A stretch of 64,000 bases of DNA from Arctopsyche grandis (taxonomy: Eukaryota; Arthropoda; Insecta; Trichoptera; Hydropsychidae), in contig NC_135357.1 of NCBI RefSeq assembly GCF_051622035.1, positions 36,625,691 to 36,689,690 of the forward strand, given 5' to 3'. Shown piece by piece: positions 32,802-44,021 of the stretch (positions within the stretch are counted from its first letter, which is position 1; every line of letters starts with the position of its first letter). The notes below the pieces were generated by a model that had not been told where the DNA came from, searched no databases, and saw only the letters and a program-made list of their open reading frames with translations. The position numbers and the translations under genes were made by a program.

Positions 32802-32835
32802 GAATGACAAAAATTCGGATCCGCCTGTATTTATC
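32802..32835 (-). promoter_or_regulatory. H2A copy 2 core promoter
   Basis: GATAAATA (32835-32828, minus) and CATTC (32806-32802) with the same 30 bp spacing as copy 1. The flanking segment differs slightly, the core is conserved. Confidence 0.6.
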
Positions 32836-32936
32836 AACACGACCGCAACGTACACGCGTTTGCGCAAAACAGACACATCTGCCGTCGACGCGGAGGGGCG
32901 AAGTAACCACAAGGGAAATTTTGCAGTTTGAAGCTC

Positions 32937-34166
32937 GCCTTCGATAAAGTTTGGCACTCTGGCCTCCTTTACAAAATGATTGCTGCCAACATCACTCCCC
33001 ACTCAATACGATCTATCGCATCCTTCCTAAGGGAAAGGAAATTTCAGGTCAAACTCAAGGACCACATATCAACCCAGCGAGGCATCTCCGCTGGGGTACC
33101 CCAAGGCTCCATCCTCGGCCCCACGCTATTCAACCTGTACACACACGACATACCCACTCCTACACATAGGTACACAAACATCGCACAGTATGCCGATGAC
33201 ACTGCCATCTTAGCGAGCTCCGTCAGCCCCAAGGGTGTCTCGCTCGCCCTCCAGAAGTACTCGGACCAACTGGTAGCGTGGTACGATAAATGGCTGATGA
33301 AAATCAACCCGGACAAAAGTCAGGCAATATTCTTCTCCAGACGTAAATATCGGTGCAAACCAGCCAAGCCAGTAATTATAAACGACCAACCAGTCAACTG
33401 GACCACGTCTACTCGCTACCTGGGGGTAATAATCGACCGCAAATTAACCTGGAAACCCCACATCACTAACGCGGTGCGTAGAGCTAGGGCAGTTGCGTCA
33501 AAGCTTTACCCACTATGCAAACCAAACAGCAAACTCTCGCTTAAAAACAAGTGCTTGCTGTATAAATCCATCATCCGCCCACAAATCACGTACGCGAGCC
33601 CCGTGTGGGCTCACACTACCATCTCCAACAGATCCATACTCAGACCGCAGACAGTACAAAACAAATTCTTGCGTGCCGCGGGCAACTACGACTGGTACAC
33701 AAGAAACACTATAATTCACAATGACCTAAACATTGACTACCTTGACAAACACGTACACAAACTTGCCGTAAACTACTTCAAGTCTCTCGGCAAGGTAGAC
33801 AATCCCTTAATAAATTCCCTCAGCAAGACTAAAATAATAATTAACCAAAGGCCCATCGACATTCTGAAGATGGGTATAGGCTAAAATTAGCATCCATTTA
33901 ACTAACCAGACTCAACCACCTCCAAACGGTCCATACCCGTTAACCACCCACTAACACACTAACCCCGACAGTATCCCACAGATGTTGCACTAATTTTGCT
34001 TAGTGTTCCAGATCGACAAACACTCCACAAGCGAGCAGCCGCCAGCCCGCACCACAAACATCACCGAGAGTCCGATCCCATACAACTCGTTCGATAGATA
34101 GGTTAAGGGAGTGTCACTACCCTATAAACTATCGTTAAAACGCAGCCACAAAGAAGAAGAAGAAGG
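32937..34166 (+). mobile_element. LINE A, 5'-truncated copy at the H2B copy 2 initiator
   Basis: 1230 bp, starting inside the RT domain (AFDKVWHSG) and keeping YADD, the ORF2 C-terminus (stop 33882-33884) and the 3' UTR with hairpin and TATAAA (34123-34128). Duplication GTTTGAAGCTC at 32926-32936 and 34167-34177, the same bases as at H2B copy 1. The tail is expanded (GAAGAAGAAGAAGG), unlike copy 1, and the truncation differs, so this is a separate insertion. Confidence 0.92.
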
Positions 34167-34232
34167 GTTTGAAGCTCATTCTGAAGCGTTCTCTCGTATC
34201 GACAGCGTCCCTTTGGATCAGTGTGATACACG

Positions 34233-34613
34233 ATGCCGCCCAAGACTAGTGGAAAGGCCGCCAAGAAATCTGGGGGCAAAGCCCAGAAGAACATCTCCAA
34301 GGGGGATGGAAAGAAGAAGAACAAGCGCAGGAGGAAGGAGAGCTACGCCATCTACATCTACAAGGTGTTGAAGCAGGTGCACCCCGACACCGGCATCTCG
34401 TCGAAGGCGATGAGCATCATGAACAGCTTCGTCAACGACATATTCGAGCGCATCGCAGCCGAGGCTTCTCGTCTCGCCCACTACAACAAACGCTCCACCA
34501 TCACTTCTCGGGAAATCCAGACCGCAGTCCGTCTCCTGCTTCCGGGAGAATTGGCCAAGCACGCTGTCTCTGAAGGCACCAAAGCCGTCACCAAATACAC
34601 CAGCTCCAAGTAG
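34233..34613 (+). CDS. H2B: histone H2B, copy 2
   Basis: 126 residues, [20 protein letters not shown], full histone fold, ending KYTSSK. Identical protein to copy 3. Intronless. As for the other H2B genes, the leader (GCTCATTC at 34174-34181) follows directly on a LINE A 3' end, here with an expanded GAA tail. Confidence 0.97.
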   Translation: MPPKTSGKAAKKSGGKAQKNISKGDGKKKNKRRRKESYAIYIYKVLKQVHPDTGISSKAMSIMNSFVNDIFERIAAEASRLAHYNKRSTITSREIQTAVRLLLPGELAKHAVSEGTKAVTKYTSSK

Positions 34614-34646
34614 ACGCCAACGTCCTAGCGTTGACGAACATCAAAA

Positions 34647-34662
34647 GGCCCTTTTCAGGGCC
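34647..34662 (+). terminator. histone 3' stem-loop of H2B copy 2
   Basis: GGCCCTTTTCAGGGCC, 33 bp after the stop codon. Confidence 0.95.
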
Positions 34663-35658
34663 ACCAATATACTTTACAAGACAAAAATTTGGCTTAAAAT
34701 GAACAATTTCATCATTTGCATATTGATATTTTTTTACTGCACTTAGTGTAATATAACGATTAGCAGTCCCAACTTCCTTGTTTTTTTTAGCTTGCAAACG
34801 ATTTTTTGTTATTGTACTTTATTTTTTCATACCTGATATTTAAAAATAATAATGCCTACTCAGCTTAGTGCGTTATTTTTAAGTAGTTTCATGATCGCTT
34901 CTCACAATTCTACCTTTTTTTTGCTAAACAAGTACTGTATTTTTTTTCTACCTGACTAATTTATATATTGTGGTCAGCACGATGATTCAACTGAATAATA
35001 AACCACTGCAATTGTTGCCATTACTTGTATGGATTTCACATTTCTTCTGTCACCATCAATTCCGTTTCTATACGTCTCGTCGGCTTGGTACTAGGCATAC
35101 ATAACAAAATGTTCAATTGAAATTAATAAAATACATATGCAATAATAATTAGAAACGTAGAGTTCACATAACGAGAATTGGCGAAAAACCGGACCCACCG
35201 TAATTCGTAATTTCACATTCGAGAAGTCACACCTAAATTATTGTAATACTGTTGACGTGTTAATGTCGCACATATATAGCATATTTGAATCCTTTTTATT
35301 GTAGTTAATATGAAAAATAAAAGTTTGCGAAACAAACTAATGCCCTTAGTAAATGTATATACATATAGCATGGACAAATTCCATTTCATCATTGCAGATC
35401 ACGAAATGCTACTGAGAGCGTGAGTCTTTAACATGATTTACATGTGATTTCAAACGAAACCGATACGTTTATTGAAGTTTGATGCTCCTGAAAAGTTCGT
35501 TCACTGAGGTAAACGAAGGTGAAACAAACATTGCCCACATGGTAGTAGTTGAAATAATAAATTCTATTAAGCGTAATTATGTATTTGCTATACAAATGTC
35601 AAATATATATGCAGCTCAGATGAAAGTCTAGAACCGAAAACTTTGTAAATGGTTTGGT
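34663..35658. other. H2B-H4 spacer lacking H1
   Basis: The left half resembles the H2B-H1 spacer of unit 1 (22.3-22.8 kb), and the right end (about 35.57 kb on) resembles the sequence just 3' of H4 copy 1 (about 27.0 kb). H1 and about 4 kb around it are missing between. A decayed GCTCCTGAAAAGTTC at about 35486-35500 resembles a stem-loop and may be a relic of the lost H1. Confidence 0.6.
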
Positions 35659-35674
35659 GGCCCTGAAAAGGGCC
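35659..35674 (-). terminator. histone 3' stem-loop of H4 copy 2
   Basis: Minus strand GGCCCTTTTCAGGGCC, 35 bp after the stop codon. Confidence 0.95.
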
Positions 35675-35709
35675 TTTTTGTTGGTGTCGATGTCAATAAA
35701 TGAGTTCGT

Positions 35710-36027
<318 letters not shown>

Positions 36028-36098
36028 TCAGTGAAGTGTTGGTGGCACGAGAGTGAGAGCTAAACAGACGCCCGAACGGGACGAACTCTGGCGAGCGA

Positions 36099-36131
36099 AT
36101 GAGTCGCGACACTAAAACGCCCGTATGTATA
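36099..36131 (-). promoter_or_regulatory. H4 copy 2 core promoter, empty LINE site
   Basis: Minus strand TATACATA (36131-36124), then TCGCGACTCAT (36109-36099) followed by TCGC. The A of CTCAT is 31 bp downstream of the first T. The same 11 bases, as TCGAGACTCAT, are duplicated around the LINE at H4 copy 1. Confidence 0.75.
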
Positions 36132-36514
36132 CTTTCGGTGGCGCCTATATTTATAGCAGTGCATGTGGTCAGGGGTTAAATACCTTTTCCAAAGAGATAA
36201 AAAAAATTATTACAAAATGTAATGTAAAAAAGTTTTTTAATGGAACAAATATTAAATAGAAAATAAGACGATTAAATAAACATAAATAATATGATTATAC
36301 TCACGTTTTATGAAAATAATTCATATATGACCAATCCATAAATTTATTTATCAATGAATTTAAGGAATATGCATAAGAATTTGCAAAAACAAAATGCTAT
36401 ACAATTGAACGGTGAACGGTGAAATTATAGCAGTGTATGTGATCAGGAATAACACACTTTTACAAATTAGACAATAAAATGTGCTGCAAAAAGAAACGAA
36501 TTCAATTTCAAATA
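36132..36514. other. H4 upstream spacer
   Basis: AT-rich; a second TATA-like sequence (minus CTATAAATATAGG at about 36146-36158) lies upstream of the H4 box. No H3 gene or fragment is seen here. Confidence 0.45.
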
Positions 36515-37594
36515 CAGTACACTCTCGATTATCCGGGCTAATGTTGGGGAGGAAGGGCATGGATAATTGAAAAACACGGACAATCCGAATCATTAAATTT
36601 TGACTTAGTTTCGAATATCTAATATATAATTTCGAAAGAGACTTATTCGATTTCTTTTTGCGATTCGAAGATAATTTTGAAAGAGGCAGTATATGTGTTT
36701 GTTTGTTCGTGAAAGTCAATTTGATAAAAAAAAACAAACGAGTTTTCAAATTAATTTATAGAAAATAAAACTATTCAAATAAATTTAATAAAATGTTTAC
36801 TATTAGATTAGTCATGTTTAAGCGGTTTATATTACAAATACCGAACGAAGCCGGGTAAAACCACTAGAAATATCATATTTACAACACAAATGTTTGTTTT
36901 ATAATTTTAATACTCATTATTTATTAAGAAAAACGCTTATGGTTAAGCAGATAAGTGGCCGTTAGTAGTTAGTACTATGTAGTGTTGCCAAAATATAATT
37001 AATCTAGTCTACCAGCCAGACGAAGCATTGAAGTTGTCTTCTAATCCTAATTTCTCATGGAAAAATTTGGCTGTTTCCATACACATTTGACCGCTAATTG
37101 GTATTCCTTCTACTGGTTTTTGATTAAACTATATGAGCATAGTTGCATCCAAATCTTCGAATGTTGACATTTTCATACTTTTTCGTTTCGAAGGACCTGC
37201 GGAACTATTACAATCTCTCGCGAACGCCTCTAAATTATTTTTTTGTTTAACTATATCTCGAACAGGTATGTCAATCTGTAATATTTTCTGAAAATAATTG
37301 ATAATAATTGAATATACGTATGTTACGAAAACATCTGCTCTGAATACACGCACTTGTTAGTTCTTCACTGATCAAAAGCGACTGAAATACATAATTAACG
37401 CAATAGTAAAAGACATTTGAAAAGGAAACTAAAATCGTTTTTGTTTAACATCATTTGTTTCAAATAAATCGCGTGTTTACGGTCGCAATCAATCGATGCG
37501 TCTCATAGTCATATAAGAAAAAAAAAAAAAATTAAATGAATTCATATTTTTCAAGCACGGATAATCCGCAAGCCGGATAATCTGCACGTCTATG
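36515..37594 (-). mobile_element. Tigger-like DNA transposon remnant
   Basis: Begins CAGTACACTCTCGATTATCC after a TA, and may end near 37594 with a diverged ATTATCCGG terminus. A minus-strand frame around 37353-37020 resembles the CENP-B-type helix-turn-helix of Tigger transposases (MKMSTFEDLDATM, PISGQMCMETAKFFHEKLG, ASSGW), with in-frame stops. The nuclease domain is absent. The same remnant is in the duplicated copy, split there by the Gypsy element. Confidence 0.6.
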
Positions 37595-37723
37595 AGAATT
37601 ACCATATCAATTATTAAATTTACATAGACTTGCAGATTATCCGGTTTGCGGATTATCCGTGCTTGCAAAATATTAATTAATTTAATTTTTTTCTTATATG
37701 ACTATGAGCCGCATCGATTAATG
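37488..37723. repeat. long inverted repeat of Tigger-type ends
   Basis: Arms of about 105 bp (37488-37594 and 37623-37723) are imperfect reverse complements around a 28 bp centre. Each arm holds GCGGATTATCCGTGC and CAGATTATCCGG. They look like two transposon termini facing one another. Such a palindrome can form a large hairpin. A copy lies at 60935-61169. Confidence 0.75.
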
Positions 37724-37748
37724 AAAAAATAATTAAAATTAATTAAGT

Positions 37749-37862
37749 TGTAACGTGGGGGTGAAGTGGGTGGTTTTGACTGAACAGGGAAAGACCAGCA
37801 GAGATGGGAGTCCAAAGGAAACGACAGTTCTCAGAGAAAGCTGTGGTCCGACTCGACTTCCG
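37749..37862 (-). repeat. LTR family 1 fragment, cut at its start site by LINE B
   Basis: Matches the 3' half of the Gypsy LTR from its CACGTTACA end back to CGGAAGTCGAG. The LINE B 3' terminus joins it exactly at the predicted start-site region. The other half of the LTR is not at the LINE's far end. Confidence 0.85.
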
Positions 37863-38171
37863 AGTAGTAGTAGTGGGTAATATTTTATAGATAGTTCCAT
37901 GGAGTTTACTCCATGCCTATCGATCTAGCGAATTATCTGGGATCCGATTCGCGGTGATGTTGTGGTGCGGGCTGGCGGCTGCTCGCATTGCTGATTTGGA
38001 TGGCTAGAACACTAAGCATAGGTTAGTGCATTAACTATGGGATACTGTTACGGTTAGTATGGTTAGTTTTATATTTAGAGGCTATAGTATTATGTTAGTG
38101 GCTTGGTTAACTTAACTTATGGTTACTGTTGTCATAATATATATTTACAGATTAATTCTATCTATCCTAGT

Positions 38172-40865
38172 TTAGCCTATACCCATCTTCAAGATGTCGA
38201 TGGGCCTTTGATTGATCGTGAGTTTGGTCTCACCGAGGGAATTTATAAGAGGGTTGTCTATCTTGCCGAGAGACTTGAAGTAGTTCACGGCAAGTTTGTG
38301 TACGTGTTTGTCAAGGTGGTCAATGTTTAGGTCATTGTGAATTATAGTGTTTCTTGTGTACCAGTCGTAGTTGCCCGCGGCACGCAAGAATTTGTTTTGA
38401 ACTGTCTGTAGTTTGAGTATGGATGTATTGGAGATGGTAGTGTGAGCCCACACGGGGCTCGCGTACGTGATTTGTGGGCGGATGATAGATTTATACAGCA
38501 AGCACTTGTTTTTAAGCGAGAGCTTGCTGTTGGGTTTGCATAGTGGGTAAAGCTTTGACGCAACTGCCCTAGCTCTGCGCACCGCGTTAGTGATGTGGGG
38601 TCTCCAGGTTAATTTGCGGTCGATTATTACCCCCAGGTAGCGGGTAGACGTGGTCCAGTTGACTGGTTGGTCGTTTATAATGACTGGCTTGGCTGGTTTG
38701 CACCGTTTTTTGCGTCTGGAGAAGAATATTGCCTGACTTTTATCCGGGTTGATTTTCATCAGCCATTTATCGTACCACGCTACCAGTTGGTCCGAGTACT
38801 TCTGGAGGGCGAGTGAGACTCCCTTGGGGCCGACGGAGCTCGCTAAGATGGCCGTGTCATCGGCGTACTGTGCGATGTTTGTGTACCTATGTGTAGGAGT
38901 GGGTATGTCGTGTGTGTAAAGGTTGAATAGCGTGGGGCCGAGGATGGAGCCTTGGGGTACGCCAGCGGAGATGCCTCGCTGAGTTGAAATGCGGTCCTTG
39001 AGTTTGACCTGAAATCTCCTTTCTCTTAGGAAGGATGCGATGGATCGTATTGAGTGGGGGGTGATGTTGGCAGCAATCATTTTGTAAAGGAGGCCAGAGT
39101 GCCAGACTTTATCGAAAGCTTTGGAAATGTCTAGGAAGATTGCTCCAGTAGACATGTTGTGGTCGAAGCCGTCTATAACGGTTTCAACAACTCTGTGAAT
39201 CTGGTGAACGGCAGAATGTTGGGGTCTAAAACCAAATTGTGTTTTGGGAAGAAGGTCAATTTTTGCGATTTCGCTGTTGAGATTTGAGATTAGGATCCGT
39301 TCCAGGATCTTACTCAGTGAGGATAGCAAGCTGATTGGTCGGTAACTTGTTGCGAGGGAGGGGTTCGAGTAGGGTTTTCTGATGAGAATGACATTAGCGA
39401 GTTTCCATTGACTCGGAAAATAGCAGATTCTGTTGGTGGCATTTAGTATAGCTGTGAGTGCAGCGATGGCTTTTTGAGGGAGTTCTTTTAGAGCTTTGTT
39501 GGAGATTCCGTCAGGGCCAGGGGCCTTTTTGGCGGCGATGCTTTTGATAATATTTTGGACTTCAAGCGGCGAAGTGGCGACAATGGGTACTGGGGCTGGG
39601 TTTTCGAGGTAGCTATTGACGGAGCTTTCAACCATTTGGCAAAAGTCGCTTTGCAGATTAGAGTTTGAGAGCGAGAATTGGTCCTGGAGACTGTCGGCTA
39701 GGGCTTCCGCTTTATCGGCGGTGGAGTAGACAAAATTATCTCCAACTTTGATCCTGTCGATCCTATTGCCGTTGCTTCTGAAGATTTTTGACAGTTTCCA
39801 GAAACCGTTATGTCCGTCTTCTAGCGCTCTGAGTTTGGTATCCCGGTTGTCGTTTCGTAGTTGCCACAAGGCGTTTTTAACGTCTTGTTGAAGTCTGTTC
39901 ATTCGCTGTTTGAGGATTGGGTCCTTGTTTCTTTGGAATGCCTTCCTAGCTCTATTCTTAAGGCGAATAAGATCGCGAATGTCGGGTGGTAAAGCTTGCG
40001 GGTGCAGGGGAGAGTGGGGAGTGGTGGTGGTGCTGGCTTCTAGGGCTGACTGTATTTCGTCAGTGAGTACGTTAATAGCCGAGTCTATCTCTTGGGTGGT
40101 GTGAATCGAGTGGGGGTAAGTGACGGTGTGATGAAGGAGAGTTGAGAATTTCTCCCAAGATATGGTACTTCGGAGGATGGGGTTTATAGTTACGGGGGTG
40201 TTGGTGAGTTCTAGTATGACCGGGTGATGGTCGGAAGAGAGATCATTTACTACAGTCAAGGACTGCGCACCTGGAAAATTTTGAGTAAGAACGATGTCTA
40301 AGATATCAGGTCTACCTTTGAAGTTAATGAGGATTCTTGTGGGTTCATCTGGGGCCGTGACGGAGACTTTTGGGTTTGAGAGTTGGGAATAACTAAGGAG
40401 AATTTTCCCATTATTGTTAGTGGCTCGACTGTTCCATCTGGAATGTTTGGCGTTAAGGTCGCCTGCGGCAATGGTGGCTTTGTTGGTGTTGAATATGTTG
40501 TCTAAGTCGGTGGTGAGTAAGTGTTGATTTGGAGGGTTGTAGACTGCGTGGAGGATGAGTGGGGTGCCGGTGTTGGTCCAAACTTCTACCGACGTCAGTT
40601 CTATTCCTGTGGTGATCGGCCGCGGGGCCAAGTTGTGTTGGATCGTGTGTTTGATGAATATGGCAGTGCCGCCGGCGGCTTTGCCTATTCTGTCGTTTCT
40701 GTATGTAGTGTAGTTTGAGAAGTGTAGTCTATTACCGGGTTTGAGCCAAGTTTCGTTTACTAGTGCGATATCAATGGAGTGTTGGAGCAGGAATTGCTCG
40801 AATTCGACACGCTTGCAGAGTATGCTGCAAGCGTTCCAGTAAACGATCTTGAGGTAACAAGTCAT
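38172..40865 (-). CDS. LINE B ORF2, intact
   Basis: 897 residues with endonuclease (NETWLKP, GDLNAKHSRW, SSDHHPVI) and RT (APGPDG, DISKAFDKVW, GVPQGSILGP, YADD) motifs, no stop. Nearly identical to the ORF2 at 51723-54416, differing at a handful of residues, so the two are recent relatives. The start overlaps the ORF1 stop as ATGA (40862-40865). Confidence 0.92.
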   Translation of the reverse strand: MTCYLKIVYWNACSILCKRVEFEQFLLQHSIDIALVNETWLKPGNRLHFSNYTTYRNDRIGKAAGGTAIFIKHTIQHNLAPRPITTGIELTSVEVWTNTGTPLILHAVYNPPNQHLLTTDLDNIFNTNKATIAAGDLNAKHSRWNSRATNNNGKILLSYSQLSNPKVSVTAPDEPTRILINFKGRPDILDIVLTQNFPGAQSLTVVNDLSSDHHPVILELTNTPVTINPILRSTISWEKFSTLLHHTVTYPHSIHTTQEIDSAINVLTDEIQSALEASTTTTPHSPLHPQALPPDIRDLIRLKNRARKAFQRNKDPILKQRMNRLQQDVKNALWQLRNDNRDTKLRALEDGHNGFWKLSKIFRSNGNRIDRIKVGDNFVYSTADKAEALADSLQDQFSLSNSNLQSDFCQMVESSVNSYLENPAPVPIVATSPLEVQNIIKSIAAKKAPGPDGISNKALKELPQKAIAALTAILNATNRICYFPSQWKLANVILIRKPYSNPSLATSYRPISLLSSLSKILERILISNLNSEIAKIDLLPKTQFGFRPQHSAVHQIHRVVETVIDGFDHNMSTGAIFLDISKAFDKVWHSGLLYKMIAANITPHSIRSIASFLRERRFQVKLKDRISTQRGISAGVPQGSILGPTLFNLYTHDIPTPTHRYTNIAQYADDTAILASSVGPKGVSLALQKYSDQLVAWYDKWLMKINPDKSQAIFFSRRKKRCKPAKPVIINDQPVNWTTSTRYLGVIIDRKLTWRPHITNAVRRARAVASKLYPLCKPNSKLSLKNKCLLYKSIIRPQITYASPVWAHTTISNTSILKLQTVQNKFLRAAGNYDWYTRNTIIHNDLNIDHLDKHVHKLAVNYFKSLGKIDNPLINSLGETKLTINQRPIDILKMGIG

Positions 40866-41400
40866 TTTTTCTGTCGGGTGAGCATGATCAGTTGATCAGA
40901 GGCTGTTGACGCACAGTCAGTGGTCAAATGGGGTCCTGCACATTTGATGCATAAGGGGGCGACATTGCAGTTGTAGGAGCCATGTCCAAAGCCTTGGCAG
41001 CGGTGGCACTGCGGTACAGTGTCACCACGACGAAGTGATTCGATGCGAACCAGTTGGCCGAAAATGCTGGAGAGGTTGAATAATTTCTTCCCCTCTTCGT
41101 CGCGTGTGGTCTCGACTGTGAACATGGGCATGTTGCGCTTGTCACGTCGTGATTTCATGACGGTGGCTTTACTGGCTTTATAGCCAAGTTTGGCCAGCTC
41201 GGCGAGGACTTCCGATTCGGAGTAGTTGGGGTTAATGCCTCTAATGACTACTTTGAGCGGTTTGTCTTCCGTTAGAGGGTGGGCATAAAACTGAAATTGT
41301 TGCTCTTGGAGCAATTTCGTGATTTTACGGTAATCATCGATGGTGAGAGGGGAGATTTTTACTCTGTTTTCAGAGTAGACGGCCGTGAACTTGTAGTTAT
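40862..41400 (-). pseudogene. LINE B ORF1, C-terminal part, deleted
   Basis: Continues the pre-zinc-finger domain from the break at 41400 through CHRCQGFGHGSYNC and CIKCAGPHLTTDC. It then skips about 250 bp present in the copy at 51.4 kb, losing the third knuckle and most of the tail before LIMLTRQKK. The N-terminal half lies at 43180-43905 beyond the inserted LTR element. Confidence 0.8.
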
Positions 41401-43175
41401 TGAAGAGTATTCAAAGGTAAGTGGAGTCAGGTCGAGGTACAAGAAAACACGCAGGCAGGTTCCAGTTCTTTATTGCTGCTCGTCCGGTGGAGGTCAGGAT
41501 CCGAATGCCACCGATCGAGAGCGTACCGTTCTTATATCATAGAGCGCTCAGCGCATACACGTTTATGACACGTCAACAAGTACAGTCATTGGTCAAGGAG
41601 TCGGGTGTAGCCATTGGCCACAACGCCCGACTCCACCATTGGTCGGCGTCACCATGACGTCACTGGTCCACGGGGCGTCTCCCTATGCAACGCTACACAA
41701 CCCCCCTCTTAAGAGAGATCGTCCCGATCGACCCACCAATTTACACCTTAATTTACACATTAATTTACACATTAATTTACACATTAATTTACAATTACAA
41801 AACAGTTACACATAATTACAGTTGCATGAACTTATTCATCTATACGTCGACTTATTATCTGGTGTTTCTTCCGTTTAAATGCCAACGTGGTCGGTCCATC
41901 TCGCACGTGTCACCAACGTCCAACTTCGTCTCGACAGCTTCGTCTTCTTCCATCATGTTGGTTCCAGCATCACAACTGCAAAACCAAACGTTCAACCCAG
42001 AACGCGCACCCGTGCTCATGACCCTGAAGAGAGGCTTCGTCCCTGGAAATCTACGCAGTGAACCCCGTCGAGGTACCGCCAACATTTAGCGTCTCTGCTA
42101 AATGTGCCTCTGCCGTTGCATTGTTTACGAAACGAAACCCATTTCATTTCGTGGAAGTAGCGACACTAACGCGATGATTCATGCCTTCGTACTGCGAATG
42201 CTGTGTAGCTGGTGACGACTCCTTCTGAACGGTCTCTCGCCCTTGAAATATCTCCCCATGTTGAAAACAGTGGACGCAGATCAACAACCATCGATCGCTG
42301 CGCTGAATTTCGATGACATCGAGTATTGAATGTAGACATTACGGGAGCGGTGGTGAACTCGTAATCGACGTATCCCATTCTACGTCGCAACAGCTCCTTT
42401 TCTGACGACGACATCACCAAAAGTCGTCGTCGACCCGGCTGGCTGCTAGTCTTCGATAAGTTCGACGATCGTAGCCCGGTGCACTGCTTCTGGTTGACCC
42501 TGGCTCTCGTTCTCCGGATGACTCCGCTTCTGCTGGTTGCCTTTCCCTGCAACCTTCCGGGGTGGTCCTCTCTCGCCTTCGGCAGCATGACGCAATCCAG
42601 TTTTGATAGCGCGTGTGTGGAACGCCATCCTGGCTTCTAGGCGCCAAATGACAACACGCATCAACCCAATTGAATGAGCTGAGAGCTCGTCGCAGTGAGA
42701 ACTGCGTTTTTCTCGTAGAAGGCGTGAATTGGCATCTCCAGCTCCCGCAAGCAGCATCTCGATCGCCGCTATGCTCGTTTCCGATTCGGCTCCATGTCTT
42801 CCGGCGGCGATGAAGACCTCGAATCCGCACCTTTGTGGCTCCTTGTCCCAACCATATAGATCCCACTTCTGACACCAGTGAAGAGTATTCAAAGGTAAGT
42901 GGAGTCAGGTCGAGGTACAAGAAAACACGCAGGCAGGTTCCAGTTCTTTATTGCTGCTCGTCCGGTGGAGGTCAGGATCCGAATGCCACCGATCGAGAGC
43001 GTACCGTTCTTATATCATAGAGCGCTCAGCGCATACACGTTTATGACACGTCAACAAGTACAGTCATTGGTCAAGGAGTCGGGTGTAGCCATTGGCCACA
43101 ACGCCCGACTCCACCATTGGTCGGCGTCACCATGACGTCACCGGTCCACGGGGCGTCTCCCTATGCAACGCTACA
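41401..43175 (-). mobile_element. small non-autonomous LTR retrotransposon, young
   Basis: Two 297 bp direct LTRs (41401-41697 and 42879-43175), TGTAGCG to CTCTTCA on the minus strand, one visible difference between them. TTAT duplications at 41397-41400 and 43176-43179. The 1.2 kb interior has a purine tract next to the 3' LTR, an AATTTACAC-type repeat at about 41735-41795 and CTGGTGTCAGAAGTGGG after the 5' LTR, the same presumed primer site as in the Gypsy family. No pol domain is recognised, so it depends on other elements. It looks whole for its type. Inserted into LINE B ORF1. Confidence 0.85.
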
Positions 43176-43179
43176 TTAT

Positions 43180-43905
43180 GTTGGTTGAGTTTCCTTTGAA
43201 CTGCCTTGTAGTCCGATGGCAACCTAAGGAAGATTGGAGCAACCTTTGCTCTTTGGACATTTTGTGAAGGAGTGTCCGAGACGGTGTTTCCGGATGGGTG
43301 AGCGGGTCTTGCGGTTTGAGGGGGTGCACGAATTTGTGCTGTGCGAGGGGTTTGGGGCGTATTTGCCGACGGGGCGCTGGGGGCCGCTTGTTGGGTGGGC
43401 ACGTCGCGAGTTGGACGCTTTTGTGTAACATTCCTGTTACGGATTATGCCAACCGGGAATAAGTAGTCTTCCGGTTGTGGTGCCGGGGTTTTTGTAAGTG
43501 CGGGTACAGCTGCTGATGCAGGTGGGGACTTGGCAGTGGCGGTAACCTCCATTTTGTTGGAGTTGGATTCGGAATCGAAATCGGGGTCGGAGTCGAGTTC
43601 CGCGAGTGGCGCGTATCTGTTGCTATTGTGTGGGGGCGACTGTGGTTGTGTGCGTGTGGTGTTGGGCGGGCTTACCATTCTACGCTTACCGTTTTTTTTT
43701 TTTAGGTGACGTCTGGGGGGATGTGGCCATGTCCTTCGTGGTCATCATCGACTGGGACTGCGTCATGTTTGACGCAAGGTTTCCCAGTTGGGCGGAGTGG
43801 GCTGCTTGGCCAGCAGCTCGTTGGGCTGCGTGAGTCGCGAGAATCGACTCGATGGTCTTTTTGAGGGAAGCGTTTTCTTCCTTCACGGTTCGAAACGCCT
43901 CCAAT
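43180..43905 (-). pseudogene. LINE B ORF1, N-terminal part
   Basis: Coiled-coil-like start (EENASLKKTIESIL), proline-rich linker, and beginning of the pre-zinc-finger domain, up to the LTR element insertion. A frame change occurs in the A/T homopolymer near 43690-43701. Belongs with 40862-41400. Confidence 0.75.
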
Positions 43906-44021
43906 ATGAGTCGCGACACTAAAACGCCCGTATTTATACTTTCGGTGGCGCCTATATTTATAGCAGTGCATGTGGTCAGGGGTTAAATACCTTTTCCAAA
44001 GAGATAAAAAAAATTATTACA
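43906..44021 (-). promoter_or_regulatory. orphan H4 promoter fragment
   Basis: 116 bp identical in layout to the H4 copy 2 upstream region (36099-36217), with TATAAATA at 43938-43931 and the TCGCGACTCAT initiator at 43916-43906. No H4 gene follows; LINE B's truncated 5' end starts exactly at the initiator. The other edge joins a mosaic LINE A. Confidence 0.85.

Larger units (their letters stand above)
37863..43905 (-). mobile_element. LINE B copy 2, interrupted by a small LTR element
   Basis: LINE B with complete 3' UTR, intact ORF2 (40865-38172) and an ORF1 split by the LTR element at 41401-43175. It is 5' truncated in ORF1 (LEAFRTVKEENASLKK at 43900). The two flanks do not match: the 3' flank is LTR 1, the 5' flank is the H4 initiator region (ATGAGTCGCGA on the plus strand at 43906-43916). 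This points to recombination between two LINE B copies. Confidence 0.85.

Noticed and set aside
41401-43175. Direct repeats considered as a CRISPR-like or satellite array
   Set aside because: Only two copies, 297 bp each, with TG..CA ends, 4-bp flanking duplications and a presumed primer site: they are LTRs.
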